NCBI GenBank assembly: GCA_021463515.1
Contig: JAJTYZ010000112.1
Span: 54,891 to 118,890 of the forward strand
Length of the DNA: 64,000 bases
Source: Chthoniobacterales bacterium
GTDB taxonomy: Bacteria > Verrucomicrobiota > Verrucomicrobiia > Chthoniobacterales > JACTMZ01
Direction: 5' to 3'
Positions 1-8,806 of this stretch are shown here, piece after piece. Within the stretch, counting starts at the first letter, position 1. Each line of letters begins with the position of its first letter. The notes beneath the pieces were generated by a model that saw only the letters and a program-made list of their open reading frames with translations, did not search any database and had not been told where the DNA came from. The position numbers and the translations under genes were made by a program.

Positions 1-2
1 AA

Positions 3-581
3 ATGGACGCCCGACAACAGCTCGAAGACTCTCTTGAAATTACCGTTTTGCGCTTCGATAAAACAATCGGTACTCCCTTTGAAAACGAAATAGACTTCCG
101 TCGCCGCCTCGAACAAGGAGCCCGCGAACAACGTGATGCGGAAGTCCATCGCCTCCGCGAAAAATACGCCACCAAATCTTCGGCGGCTGCGGCAAAAATT
201 GCCCGCCTTCGTGAGACTGTCGCTCAGCAACAATCCCAAGCAACCGCTGCGAAACTTCAAACCGCCATTAGCTTTGGAACTACGATTCTTGGAGCACTCT
301 TCGGCGGGAAAAAACTCGGTGTGGGCAACATCACCCGCGCCGGAACAGCCGCCCGTGGCGTCACCCGTGTGATGAAAGAATCCTCCGATGTCGGCACCGC
401 CCAAGAGCGACTTGCCGCCGCCCAAGCGGACGCCGAGGCCATTGAAAATGAAATCCAATCCCTCCTCGCCAACATCCCTTCACCCTCCGACGTCGCCAGC
501 ATTCCCGTGGAAACCCTCCGCCTCAAACTCGCTCCCGCCACCCTCCGCATCGAATCCTCCGGCATCCTCTGGGTAGGTTAA
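3..581 (+). CDS. C-terminal fragment of a coiled-coil protein, possibly a DUF87/HerA-type ATP-binding protein
   Basis: The reading frame is open to the left window edge, so this is probably the end of a longer protein; the ATG at base 3 need not be a start. The 192 visible residues have a charged helical stretch rich in Glu, Arg and Gln (about 30-85), a short Gly/Ala-rich hydrophobic patch with 'ALFGGKK' (about 88-110), a second Ala/Glu-rich helix (about 130-155) and a beta-like tail ending 'GILWVG'. This helix-glycine patch-helix tail resembles the C-terminal ends of large bacterial ATP-binding proteins with a DUF87-like core, but the core itself lies outside the window. The assignment is a guess from the tail; 'coiled-coil protein, partial' is what the sequence itself supports. 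Confidence 0.5.
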   Translation: MDARQQLEDSLEITVLRFDKTIGTPFENEIDFRRRLEQGAREQRDAEVHRLREKYATKSSAAAAKIARLRETVAQQQSQATAAKLQTAISFGTTILGALFGGKKLGVGNITRAGTAARGVTRVMKESSDVGTAQERLAAAQADAEAIENEIQSLLANIPSPSDVASIPVETLRLKLAPATLRIESSGILWVG

Positions 582-639
582 TGTTCCGCATGTCTTTGAT
601 GGGCCAACGTAACGAGGGCATTAACGCCCAGAAAAAAGC

Positions 640-903
640 TCACGGAAAGCCCTCCAAAAGTGCCCGTACCATGTCACTGGTAACCGGCTCCGCACCCCGA
701 TGCGCCTTGGTCACACGAAGTCCCGTCGCTGGATCTGTTATATATTTTTTAACCCGCTTTTGCGGCATTTCTGGCGTCAGCACCACCGAACCACCATGCA
801 CCAAGCACTGAAACCTAGTGCCTGGTGTCAAGTGCAGCCGACTCCGCACTAGCCGTGGCAGGACAACTTAGCCCTTACGGGAAAGAGTGGTTATCACGCC
901 CAT
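640..903 (-). pseudogene. AbrB/MazE-type antitoxin broken by an in-frame TAA
   Basis: Read from the ATG at 903 the frame gives M-G-V-I-T-T-L-S-R-K-G, then TAA (868-870), then V-V-L-P-R-L-V-R-S-R-L-H-L-T-P-G. This is the swapped-hairpin AbrB/MazE DNA-binding motif, usually 'SxKGQVxxPxxxRxxLxLxxG', with the Gln codon (CAA) changed to TAA. The rest is open to 640 and carries a normal acidic, partner-binding tail with 'VTSDMVRALLEGF'. Restart at the GTG at 849 would yield 69 residues without the first beta-strands, which should not bind DNA. A degraded PIN toxin lies immediately upstream on the same strand, so this is the remains of a VapBC-like module. A sequencing error at one base is the main alternative. 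Confidence 0.75.
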
Positions 904-909
904 GGGACA

Positions 910-1182
910 CTATGAGGAGAGTATTAGAAAAATGGTCGCTGGGCCGCCGGGAACCAGTGAGGCAGCTATCCCTGAATCGAAAGTCGCGAAACGTGTGCCG
1001 CACTTAACGGCGAGAGCCAGAAGGTAAAGGTCGGTAAGGTGTTGGGATGCCGGGAGTTTGGGAAAAAATCGGGGGCCCGAAAGAGAAAGCTCATCCGGCC
1101 AGAATTGATGCCCCGGAGCCGCCTTCATCGCATTTAAAAGCCTCCGTGCCTCGTCGGTTGATCTCGGACCATATGGGGCAAT
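910..1182 (-). pseudogene. Remnant of a PIN-domain (VapC-like) toxin
   Basis: The leftward frame from 1182 to the TAG at 910-912 reads 'APYGPRSTDEARRLL', then 'GHQFWPDELSL', then 'LTDLYLLALAVKCGTRFATF' and a short tail. These are the last half and the conserved last acidic cluster (LTDxYLLALA...TFD) of VapC ribonuclease toxins. The first half with the first catalytic Asp is missing: the frame is stopped by TAG at 1183-1185, and no start or complete N-terminus can be joined to it, although a different frame just upstream contains 'IIIALHPTHKA', which could be a frameshifted piece. The toxin precedes the antitoxin relic (gap 6 bp), the reverse of the common order. Non-functional in all likelihood. 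Confidence 0.65.
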
Positions 1183-1341
1183 CTATTGCTTTATGGGTAG
1201 GGTGCAAGGCTATGATGATGGCATATCCAACTTTCCTCTTGAAATTCTTCGCCTCAAATCTCCCGAGATTTTTTGAAGGGCCTGACATTTTTTGCAGAGT
1301 CCACTGGACGTTGTGAGGCGGGCGGATTAGGGAAGGAGGCT

Positions 1342-2223
1342 ATGAAATCTTTTAAGGCAGAGTGTGTGCTTCCAGCGCAGGCGATGTTGGGAGAAGGAGC
1401 GCGGTGGTTTTCCAACGAACAACGGCTGTATTGGGTGGATATTTTACGCTGTGAAGTTCACCGATTTAATCCGGCAACTGGACGCGATGAAATGCGAAAG
1501 ACACCATGTCATGTCTCGATGGTGCAACCAACGACACAGGGCGATTTAGTTTTAGCAACGCGAGATGGCATCGCCCGTATGGATTTTGAAAGCGGACAGT
1601 TTACCCCCCTTAACGATCCAGAAACTGACTTGCCGGGCAATCGTTTTAATGACGGCAAGCCCGACCCACGAGGGCGGTTGTTTGTGGGATCGTTGGCCTA
1701 CGATGGCTCCGATAAAATGGCGAACCTCTGGCGTATCGAACCGGATTTGAGTTTTACAAAGCTGATTGACCATGTGGGAAATTCCAACGGCCTTGGATGG
1801 TCGCCGGATGAAAAAACTTTTTATTGGACGGACACCAAAACAGGCTGTGTCTTTGCCTTCGATTACGATGTGGCCACGGGAGATATTTACAATCGCCGCA
1901 TCGCGGTGCAGGTAGATAAAGCCATTGGACGTCCCGATGGATTAGCCGTGGATGAAGAAGGATTTCTTTGGACGGCGCTTTGGGCGGGCGGCGGCGTAGC
2001 GCGATGGAATCCTGCCACAGGAGCCATGGTCGCCAAGGTGGAATGTCCGGCTCTCAACGTCACGTGCCCGACCTTTGGCGGCGCGGATTTGGATGTACTT
2101 TATTTCACCACAGCACAATTAGGCCGCGAAGGTGCTGTGGCATCGCCAGAGCCCGAAGCAGGAAATCTTTTCGCGGCCAAAGTCGGTGTCAAAGGGCGTC
2201 CGGAATTTTCCTTCGCGGGATGA
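1342..2223 (+). CDS. SMP-30/gluconolactonase/LRE family protein
   Basis: A 293-residue six-bladed beta-propeller hydrolase of the SMP-30/gluconolactonase family, which opens sugar lactones in oxidative sugar breakdown using one bound divalent metal. The start at 1342 is chosen because a strong ribosome-binding site (GGAAGGAGG, 1331-1339) lies just upstream. Seen in the protein are 'LGEGARWF' (metal-ligand Glu near residue 17), 'NRFNDGKPDPRGRLFVGS', 'NSNGLGWSPDEKTFYWTDT' and 'GRPDGLAVDEEGFLWTA', the Asn and Asp positions that bind metal and substrate in this family. No signal peptide, so cytoplasmic. It stands alone, between the toxin relic and a convergent surface-protein gene. Substrate unknown; arabino-, glucono- or galactonolactone are all possible. 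Confidence 0.9.
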   Translation: MKSFKAECVLPAQAMLGEGARWFSNEQRLYWVDILRCEVHRFNPATGRDEMRKTPCHVSMVQPTTQGDLVLATRDGIARMDFESGQFTPLNDPETDLPGNRFNDGKPDPRGRLFVGSLAYDGSDKMANLWRIEPDLSFTKLIDHVGNSNGLGWSPDEKTFYWTDTKTGCVFAFDYDVATGDIYNRRIAVQVDKAIGRPDGLAVDEEGFLWTALWAGGGVARWNPATGAMVAKVECPALNVTCPTFGGADLDVLYFTTAQLGREGAVASPEPEAGNLFAAKVGVKGRPEFSFAG

Positions 2224-2442
2224 AATTAAAGGCTTTCTTGGACAACGTAGGCGACTTAATTCCTTCGGTACACTTGACCACCCAAGGATCGAAATCGCTA
2301 AACTTCGCGCAGAAATAAAGCACCGATCGGGGAGCTGTATAAAAGTAATCTTCCTGCTCTCGCCGGAAAGGAGACCCGTGCTATCTCCTACGCAGCCAAT
2401 ACTCCTATCTCATTTATTTCTGAACCGGAGTGGGCGAGATTA

Positions 2443-4380
2443 TTATGCCCGGCGACGGCGGAAGAGGAAAATGCCCAAGGTTCCACCAAGGGCGAGCAGG
2501 GCGACGGTGCCCGGCTCGGGAATGGCGACGGTATCGAGCCAGACGCGATTGGAATCGTAATTGATTTGAAATGTGTTGCCGCTCAGCACGAAGGTATTTG
2601 TAGGAGAAAATGCCCCGCTGTTGACCGTTGCAAAGGTGCCGCTCAGAGTTCCGTTTGTGTAAGTGAGCAAATCAATGTCTTCACCAAGCGTAGGCGAATA
2701 TCCAAGCGTCAGCTTAAGGTCTCCGTTCAACGTGACAATCGTTCCTGAGTACCCATTGGTGTTCACTACCGATAAGGCATCAAAGGAGCCTCCGGCGAGA
2801 TGCATCTGGTAGGTGGAACCTGCATCAAGGGTCAAAGTTCCTTCAATTTTGAGGGCATTCGTCGTGGAATGGCTGGCATCTAGGGTGCCTCCAGCCTGAA
2901 CCGTGACCGGAGTGTACATCGTGCCTATGTTGACGTTACCACCACTCCATTGAATCCCCCCGCCAACTTCGCCGCTTCCGGAAAGGGTGGCCCCATCGCG
3001 GACATAGAGAGATTGTATCTCCTTTAATTTTCCATCGAGTTTAAACGATCCGCCTTGAATATCCGTCTTCCCGGCAAAATTCGTTGCACTCCCTGTCCAA
3101 ACGGCAGCACCAGGCCCCGTTTTGATAACGCCATAATACCGATAAGTTCCACCGGAAGAACCTCTGTTGCCAGTAAATGTCAAGGTGCCATCGGTGGAAT
3201 ACTGATGGATGTAGATTCCGTTATTTCCAAAACTATCAACGCCAACGGTATAGTCACCAACGCCTTCTTCCATTAGAAAGTAGGCACTGTTTATACTATT
3301 CGTACCTCCAGACAGTGTTCCAGCACCCTGAATTGTCAGGGATTGGGCCGAGACCGCAGCCGTAAGGGCCTGACTTCCGGAAATATAGTAATTTGTATTG
3401 GCGTTGCCTCCCGAAGTCGGAAGAGAGTTTGTCGGAACATTACGAGTGACCAGACCTGTGCCCGTATCGCGTGCTGCAAATCCTGTTTTGGTTCCGTCTG
3501 TGACAGTGACTCTTCCCGAAAAACTCGTCGTAAGAAACGAATTCCCGACACCGGTCATTACATTGTTAAGCTTTAACGCACTATTCGCAGCAGAAAGATC
3601 AATGTTTAATGTCTGAGAATAAAACCCTCCTGTTTGAATATTGGTAAAAACCAGCGTTGTTCCATCGCCTCCATTGGAATCTACCACAATGCGATTTTCA
3701 CCCGCATTATTACCCAAGTCAATTTCTCGCCCAACATTGATTGTGGTGGTTCCCGATGCGGCACCGCGGCCTTCAATCACGGCTCCGGAAGTTTGATTAA
3801 AGAGAATCTTGCCTGCGGTGAACGAAGCACCCGCCTCAAGCACAAGTCGGCCGCCGTTTATAGAAAATTGACCCGTAAAAGTATTGCTCCCCCCTAGGGT
3901 CAAAGTGCCTGCGCCAGCTTTGATCAAAGTTTTGGAGGTGGTCTCAGAAATATCTCCCAAGATGGCCAGTTCGCCCGCAACGACGGTGAACGTACTGTTA
4001 GCATTCAGCCTGATATTATTATGAATCTTCTGTACTCCGCTGCTGTAATTGGTGATATTAAGATTAAGATCAAATGAATTCCCCCACAGCTCAAAGTCGC
4101 TTGCATTAGCCGCAAAAGTCAGCGTTCTTACACTCGTCATCGTTGTATTGGTTGCATCCAACCCGATGGATCCGGCAAAGATCAAATCTTCATTGGTGTT
4201 CGCTGGTGCCGAGCCCCCCACCCAATTTGCACCCGTATTCCAGTTGCCATTGGCACCCCCACCATTCCATGTGTGCGTGGCCGCATGAGCTGAAGATAAG
4301 GCCATGGCAAGACTTACAGCGAGGGGTACGAAGCGAATAAAAGAGTGGAGCGAGTTTTCATGATTGGCAAATTTAAGCAC
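2443..4380 (-). CDS. Autotransporter-like beta-strand repeat protein with PEP-CTERM sorting tail
   Basis: A 645-residue exported protein. Residues 1-33 are a signal peptide ending 'ALSSAHA'. The body is low in Cys and Lys and rich in Gly, Thr, Asn and Ser, with motifs such as 'THTWNGGGANGNWNTGANW' and 'LIKAGAGTLTLGGSNTFTG' that mark the autotransporter-associated beta-strand repeat (passenger-type beta-helix). The end has the full PEP-CTERM signal: 'IPEPGTVALL', a hydrophobic helix and a basic 'RRRRA' tail, which is recognised by an exosortase in the inner membrane. No exosortase gene is in the window. Such proteins are common in Verrucomicrobiota and are thought to be surface or matrix proteins. 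It is convergent with the SMP-30 gene and has its own upstream region. Confidence 0.9.
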   Translation of the reverse strand: MLKFANHENSLHSFIRFVPLAVSLAMALSSAHAATHTWNGGGANGNWNTGANWVGGSAPANTNEDLIFAGSIGLDATNTTMTSVRTLTFAANASDFELWGNSFDLNLNITNYSSGVQKIHNNIRLNANSTFTVVAGELAILGDISETTSKTLIKAGAGTLTLGGSNTFTGQFSINGGRLVLEAGASFTAGKILFNQTSGAVIEGRGAASGTTTINVGREIDLGNNAGENRIVVDSNGGDGTTLVFTNIQTGGFYSQTLNIDLSAANSALKLNNVMTGVGNSFLTTSFSGRVTVTDGTKTGFAARDTGTGLVTRNVPTNSLPTSGGNANTNYYISGSQALTAAVSAQSLTIQGAGTLSGGTNSINSAYFLMEEGVGDYTVGVDSFGNNGIYIHQYSTDGTLTFTGNRGSSGGTYRYYGVIKTGPGAAVWTGSATNFAGKTDIQGGSFKLDGKLKEIQSLYVRDGATLSGSGEVGGGIQWSGGNVNIGTMYTPVTVQAGGTLDASHSTTNALKIEGTLTLDAGSTYQMHLAGGSFDALSVVNTNGYSGTIVTLNGDLKLTLGYSPTLGEDIDLLTYTNGTLSGTFATVNSGAFSPTNTFVLSGNTFQINYDSNRVWLDTVAIPEPGTVALLALGGTLGIFLFRRRRA

Positions 4381-4532
4381 GTGAATATACGGGATGCAAG
4401 AAAATTTTTCCTAAAATTTTGATGTGGCACAAAATATTTTTTGAGGCTTGATCGCAAGCTTGTGGGAATGTCTCTCAAAATAATCATGACGATACGATAC
4501 GATTTTATGGCGCAGATGGGGTGATCGCGGAA

Positions 4533-6368
4533 TTATACTTGCTTATTTTTGCGTTGCTTTTCCGCATTTAATGCTGCTCGCAATGCATCCAAATCACCCC
4601 ATTGCAGGAACCCGGGGACGAACCACGCAAGCGATTCGTCGCATTTATCCTCCAACGATTTCGGCGCGTTGATCTCGGTTATGGTGATAAGCGAATTAGG
4701 TTTTAGCGCGAGGGCGATCAAGGCCGCAAAGCTGGTTTCGGCTTCGGCTATGATTTCAATGTGTGCTCGCGGAGACTCTTGGTGAACAGCCGCACAAATA
4801 GCGGCGATACACTCTGCCCACTCGCCTACCAACGTGTAGCCAAGCCAGAGGCAAGCGCGCGAAGAATCATGCAATCTCGCTTCACCGACAGGAGCATTCT
4901 CCCACGCAAGTTCGCCCGTTGCGGGAAGATCGGCAGCAAGGCCAATAATTCCGGCGTCGCAGGTTTTCTGAAGTTGCTTTTCTATGAACGTGGTTTTCTT
5001 TCCGTGTGGGGAGAGAAAAAGTCGAATTTCGTGAGCGATTCCCAAATCCCCGGTCGCATAGACGGGCATCTCTATTGCGCGCGGTGAGAGGATCGAACCA
5101 ATGTGCGAGCCGTCGGAGAAGGTTTGTTTGCGCGTCCATTTTGGCGTCATAGTTTCATCGAATTTCCAACCGGTGATTTCCACCAGGGTGTTGCGGTCTG
5201 GCTTTTTTCTGACGACTTGCGCGGCGAGAGTTTTTCGGTTGGCGGCATAATTGGTGCTCTTGGGTTTTTCTCCTTCCGCGTAGCAGAGAAGATCGTTTTC
5301 GGGGATCGGACTCCACGTGGGAAGCACCGTGGGAGACGTGAAAGATTCGCCTTTGAGCCAATGCAACATCCACGCCAGCATGGCCTGAAGCGGCTGCTCC
5401 CAATATCCGTGCTTCATGTCAAAAAGGCGGGAATCAAAATGGTGTCGTGCGCCAAGCATGGTGTAGATTTCCTCAAGCTGACGACAAGTATAGGACATAG
5501 GCTCATAACCGAAAGCAGGCTCATCGTGCAGCGCGTTGAGGATGAGCAGTGGGCGTGGTGCCATGATTCCAAGCAATCCCCATTCATCCATGAGCGGTAG
5601 TCCACCGGGAAGCGTCTCGCAAACGCAGTTGCAACGCGTGACGTAGGCTTCGAAGGAGCCTACGGAAACCACCGGAACGGCCGCCTGAATGCGCTCGTCC
5701 AGCGCAGACAGCCACATAGTTTGATTGCCGCCACCGCTTGCTCCAGTGGCACCGATTTTTTGCGCATTAACAAATGGCAGTGATTGCAGAACATCCACCG
5801 CACACATGTTGTCCCGCACCTGCAGACCAAGTAGGCTGTCGCCGAAAAGGTAAAGCTGCGCCGCAAGTGCGGCACCATGATATTTCCAAGGGCGTTCCTG
5901 CGAAGCACGCTCCCCGGCCCCGGCGACATCCACGGTAAGCGTGACGATGCCGTTTTTCGCCAGAACATGCCCACGAGCCTGTACCCGCGCTGCGATTTTT
6001 CCCTGCGGCCAATGCCCATGCATGTTCAACACGGCGGGAAACGGACCGGAGCCGTTCGGAATATACAAATTTGCGGTCACACGAATCTCCGGTGCCGAGG
6101 CGAAAGACAGACGTTGAATCTTGTAGCCGTCGAGTCGAATTTCCCCATGAATCCGTACGTCTAAGTCTTGTTTCAAACGATGGGTGATGAGCAATTTCTC
6201 ATGCAACGCCGTCCGCAGCTGGGCCGCACGTTCTCGCCATTGCTCCGGCGAAACCGGCAGGGCATGGGAGCGCGAAATTTCCGTCGCCTCCCGCCGCAGG
6301 CGCTCTTGATGCAGGTGTCCATGAGGTCGGGTCCAGAGATTGGGAATGGAAAATGAGGATACGCTCAT
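4533..6368 (-). CDS. Alpha/beta hydrolase, acetyl xylan esterase-like
   Basis: A 611-residue hydrolase without a signal peptide. The alpha/beta-hydrolase core lies at about 85-345, with the oxyanion-hole motif 'LNMHGHW' near 114-120, a nucleophile elbow 'GATGASGGGN' (Ser211), and likely Asp282 ('HDEPAFGYE') and His320 ('MKHGYW'). This is the layout of the acetyl xylan esterase/dienelactone hydrolase-like group often found in polysaccharide loci. The last 250 residues look like a second, degenerate alpha/beta domain without an obvious nucleophile. It is the last gene of the leftward run that begins with the giant secreted protein, but 139 bp separate it from its neighbour, and a 10-bp palindrome (6423-6432) lies in that gap, so it may have its own promoter. 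Role inferred: removing acyl groups from imported sugars. Confidence 0.75.
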   Translation of the reverse strand: MSVSSFSIPNLWTRPHGHLHQERLRREATEISRSHALPVSPEQWRERAAQLRTALHEKLLITHRLKQDLDVRIHGEIRLDGYKIQRLSFASAPEIRVTANLYIPNGSGPFPAVLNMHGHWPQGKIAARVQARGHVLAKNGIVTLTVDVAGAGERASQERPWKYHGAALAAQLYLFGDSLLGLQVRDNMCAVDVLQSLPFVNAQKIGATGASGGGNQTMWLSALDERIQAAVPVVSVGSFEAYVTRCNCVCETLPGGLPLMDEWGLLGIMAPRPLLILNALHDEPAFGYEPMSYTCRQLEEIYTMLGARHHFDSRLFDMKHGYWEQPLQAMLAWMLHWLKGESFTSPTVLPTWSPIPENDLLCYAEGEKPKSTNYAANRKTLAAQVVRKKPDRNTLVEITGWKFDETMTPKWTRKQTFSDGSHIGSILSPRAIEMPVYATGDLGIAHEIRLFLSPHGKKTTFIEKQLQKTCDAGIIGLAADLPATGELAWENAPVGEARLHDSSRACLWLGYTLVGEWAECIAAICAAVHQESPRAHIEIIAEAETSFAALIALALKPNSLITITEINAPKSLEDKCDESLAWFVPGFLQWGDLDALRAALNAEKQRKNKQV

Positions 6369-6422
6369 AACATTGCTTGAGACCTTTAATAATAATTATG
6401 GATAAATAGCTTTAACTATATA

Positions 6423-6432
6423 CTCGATCGAG
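6423..6432. promoter_or_regulatory. Perfect 10-bp palindrome CTCGATCGAG upstream of the esterase gene
   Basis: This perfect palindrome sits 55 bp upstream of the esterase start, in AT-rich DNA. A near copy, CTCAATCGAG (17092-17101), lies in the divergent promoter region next to the LacI-type regulator. The pair could be operators of that regulator. Shape and placement suggest this; nothing more. Confidence 0.35.
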
Positions 6433-6507
6433 ATGTATATTTTCATTGAGGATCGTTTGGAGTCCTACCTTTTGATCACACCGATAATATTGCCAGCCCT
6501 CAAAGTA

Positions 6508-8667
6508 TTACCGCAATCCGCTTATGCTTGCCTCGAACATACGAAATTCCGCCGCCTGCAATTCTACACGTTCGCAACGGCCAAAGGCATGTAAAAAAAC
6601 GCTGTGTTGGCGAGCCGGATCAATATTGTAGAGGCAAATTTTTCCTGCTTCAGGAAAGTAGGAAACATTGAGGTATTCGCATTCCGTGCGGGGCTCATCA
6701 CCATCATCGGTGATCCACACCAGACCTCGTGCATTCTTCGCGATGTGGCGATAAAGCATACCCACAAGTCCCGGGGAGGTGCGTGTACTTCCCGGGCCAA
6801 AGTCCTGATCAAACGCACCTGGATAGGCCCAGGAATTAAGGAAGTAAACTGCACCCGCTCCAAGTTTGTGTCGCAATACCAAGGGATAGGCTTGCTCGTC
6901 ATCCACAGCAAGCACCTCGATGTCAGCATCTACAATTTCAATCTTTCCCATCGGCGTTGCCAGAATTCCAAATCGGCGCGGAAAGCGAAAACCAAGCTTT
7001 TCATTGTTATCGGGGGCCGTTGCCCAGTAAATACGCTCACCGCGTCCGAGCACTCTTACCCCGCACAGCTCCGAGAAATCCCCGCCATGAACGAGCTCTC
7101 CCACCTCGTAATTATTAAAATTGCGCGTCATGTTGGTGGAAAGCTGTGGGATTGAGATGAAAAGCACACCACCCTCTCGAACATATTCTGTGAGGATGGA
7201 GTACTGTCGCGGTGACGCTGTATTCCACCCCGCAAAAAGGAGTGCCTTGTAATTTGCATGGAGGAACTTCGCCTCGAGGCGATCCTGTGCAAATGAAACG
7301 ATGTCCACCTGCCCAAATGGAGTTCCAGAAAGAAAAGGATTTTCAAAGGGATCGATCACATTGGGTGTAGGATAAAAAACTCTTTTCACAATGTTCCATC
7401 CGCGCTCAGGAACGCCCTCGTACCATGCTGGGTTCTGATCCGCCAAAGTATAGGCACCGGCGATGGCATACTGCGGGCTGAAGCGGAAATTGCAAAGGTC
7501 GTAGTTGCCCTTGGCGATGGCGATCGTACTCTCCGGCTGTCCCTGCGGCGTACCGTTTGCTTTCACAAAATCGTAAAAGTCAGAAATTTCACGACGGTAG
7601 CGGCATGCAATCGGCGCGTTGTAATTAATCTTACCAAAGTGCCTCCGAGCGTCCTCGATGTAAGGAATGTATTGGATCGGCTTATGTCCACCCCAATCTG
7701 CCTCCCCCGGCGCAAGCGGCACTCGTGGAAGCGAATGCTTTGGGGAATCTTCGCACAATGAGGCTTCAACAAACCAGTTGCCGCTTTCGTTAAGAATGAT
7801 TTTGCAGCCACTCATATATTTCATATACATGGCGCCCCTCAACAAATGCCATTTGTGCTCACTGGCATTAGGTATCCAAGAATAGTGCTCATGCGCCAAG
7901 TGACTGCCCCATAACGGCAGGTTGTATTGACGATAAAGTCCGCGAGAAAGCGCGGAGGCAATGTTTAATGGTGAGAATGCGAAGTCCTCCAGCAATGGCA
8001 CATCTGTACCGGCGGCAATTTCATAATCGACGTAGAAATTACCACTCGTCGCATAGATGGGACCCCAACCTGCAGCACGACGAGCGTCCACATGCTCGCG
8101 CACTCGTTCCATAAGGTCATCCACAAAAGCCTTCAATGTGACCTTTTCTAGAGGATTCGAATCATCAAGTCGAAAGGTGTAGCGCTCGCCAAAATCATAC
8201 CCGAGATAAAACTTCCCGGAGTTCTGAAACTGCTTTGCCCACTCCGGATTAGCACTAACATAAATCAGCATAGTATAAATACCGCGTTGGGCCGCCTCAC
8301 GAATAAAGCGGAGAACACCGGCACCATTACGTTCAGGATGTGCCTTGATCACCTCACACTCGTGTGCTTTAAGGTTTGTCTGTTTCTCCCAATCTGGCTC
8401 TGGCACATGAACGCCGATTTCATCCAAAGCATACTGCCATTCGGCAATAGTCGCCGGTGAATAGCCACGCGCTGTACCCCACAGTTGCGCGACATTACCC
8501 TGATTATCCTCGATAATTTTTTCAATCATCTCCTGGGGTGTAAAACTCTGAGGCATCCACGATTGATGGCCGTGCAAGGTGCATAATAAATAGTCCTTAC
8601 TCATGGGATAAATACCACTTCCTAAGAGTAAACCACAGGGAGGCAGTTCGATTTTGAATTTATTCAT
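6508..8667 (-). CDS. Predicted TIM-barrel glycoside hydrolase-like enzyme with amidotransferase-like C-terminal domain
   Basis: A 719-residue protein of no family I can name with certainty. Residues 1-400 look like an (alpha/beta)8 barrel: alternating hydrophobic strands and helices with aromatic and acidic residues at strand ends ('YVDYEIAAG', 'LWGSHLAHEHYSW', 'IILNESGNWFVEAS'; the last has a Glu pair positioned like a catalytic acid). Residues about 450-620 resemble the class I glutamine amidotransferase-like domain seen in GH42-type galactosidases ('FLHANYKALLFAGW', 'LTEYVREGGVLFISI'). No signal peptide, so it should act on sugar taken up by the neighbouring ABC importer. It lies 139 bp from the upstream permease gene and 139 bp from the downstream esterase. 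I infer a cytoplasmic glycosidase; substrate and exact family are unknown. Confidence 0.6.
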   Translation of the reverse strand: MNKFKIELPPCGLLLGSGIYPMSKDYLLCTLHGHQSWMPQSFTPQEMIEKIIEDNQGNVAQLWGTARGYSPATIAEWQYALDEIGVHVPEPDWEKQTNLKAHECEVIKAHPERNGAGVLRFIREAAQRGIYTMLIYVSANPEWAKQFQNSGKFYLGYDFGERYTFRLDDSNPLEKVTLKAFVDDLMERVREHVDARRAAGWGPIYATSGNFYVDYEIAAGTDVPLLEDFAFSPLNIASALSRGLYRQYNLPLWGSHLAHEHYSWIPNASEHKWHLLRGAMYMKYMSGCKIILNESGNWFVEASLCEDSPKHSLPRVPLAPGEADWGGHKPIQYIPYIEDARRHFGKINYNAPIACRYRREISDFYDFVKANGTPQGQPESTIAIAKGNYDLCNFRFSPQYAIAGAYTLADQNPAWYEGVPERGWNIVKRVFYPTPNVIDPFENPFLSGTPFGQVDIVSFAQDRLEAKFLHANYKALLFAGWNTASPRQYSILTEYVREGGVLFISIPQLSTNMTRNFNNYEVGELVHGGDFSELCGVRVLGRGERIYWATAPDNNEKLGFRFPRRFGILATPMGKIEIVDADIEVLAVDDEQAYPLVLRHKLGAGAVYFLNSWAYPGAFDQDFGPGSTRTSPGLVGMLYRHIAKNARGLVWITDDGDEPRTECEYLNVSYFPEAGKICLYNIDPARQHSVFLHAFGRCERVELQAAEFRMFEASISGLR

Positions 8668-8806
8668 AGTATGAAAAGCAATAAGAAACCTGCATTTGCC
8701 AGTATTTAAAGGGTGAGAAAGCTTCCAAACGTGTTAAAGCAGCACTTTTAAGAGTATTTTCAGAAATTTTGGATAAAATTCCCATGGGGGTTCGTATTTA
8801 TAAGTA

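Noticed and set aside
2378-2560. Rightward frame with an AAGGAG-type site and GTG start
   Set aside because: It runs antisense through the end of the PEP-CTERM gene, codes for Arg-rich nonsense and has no family features.
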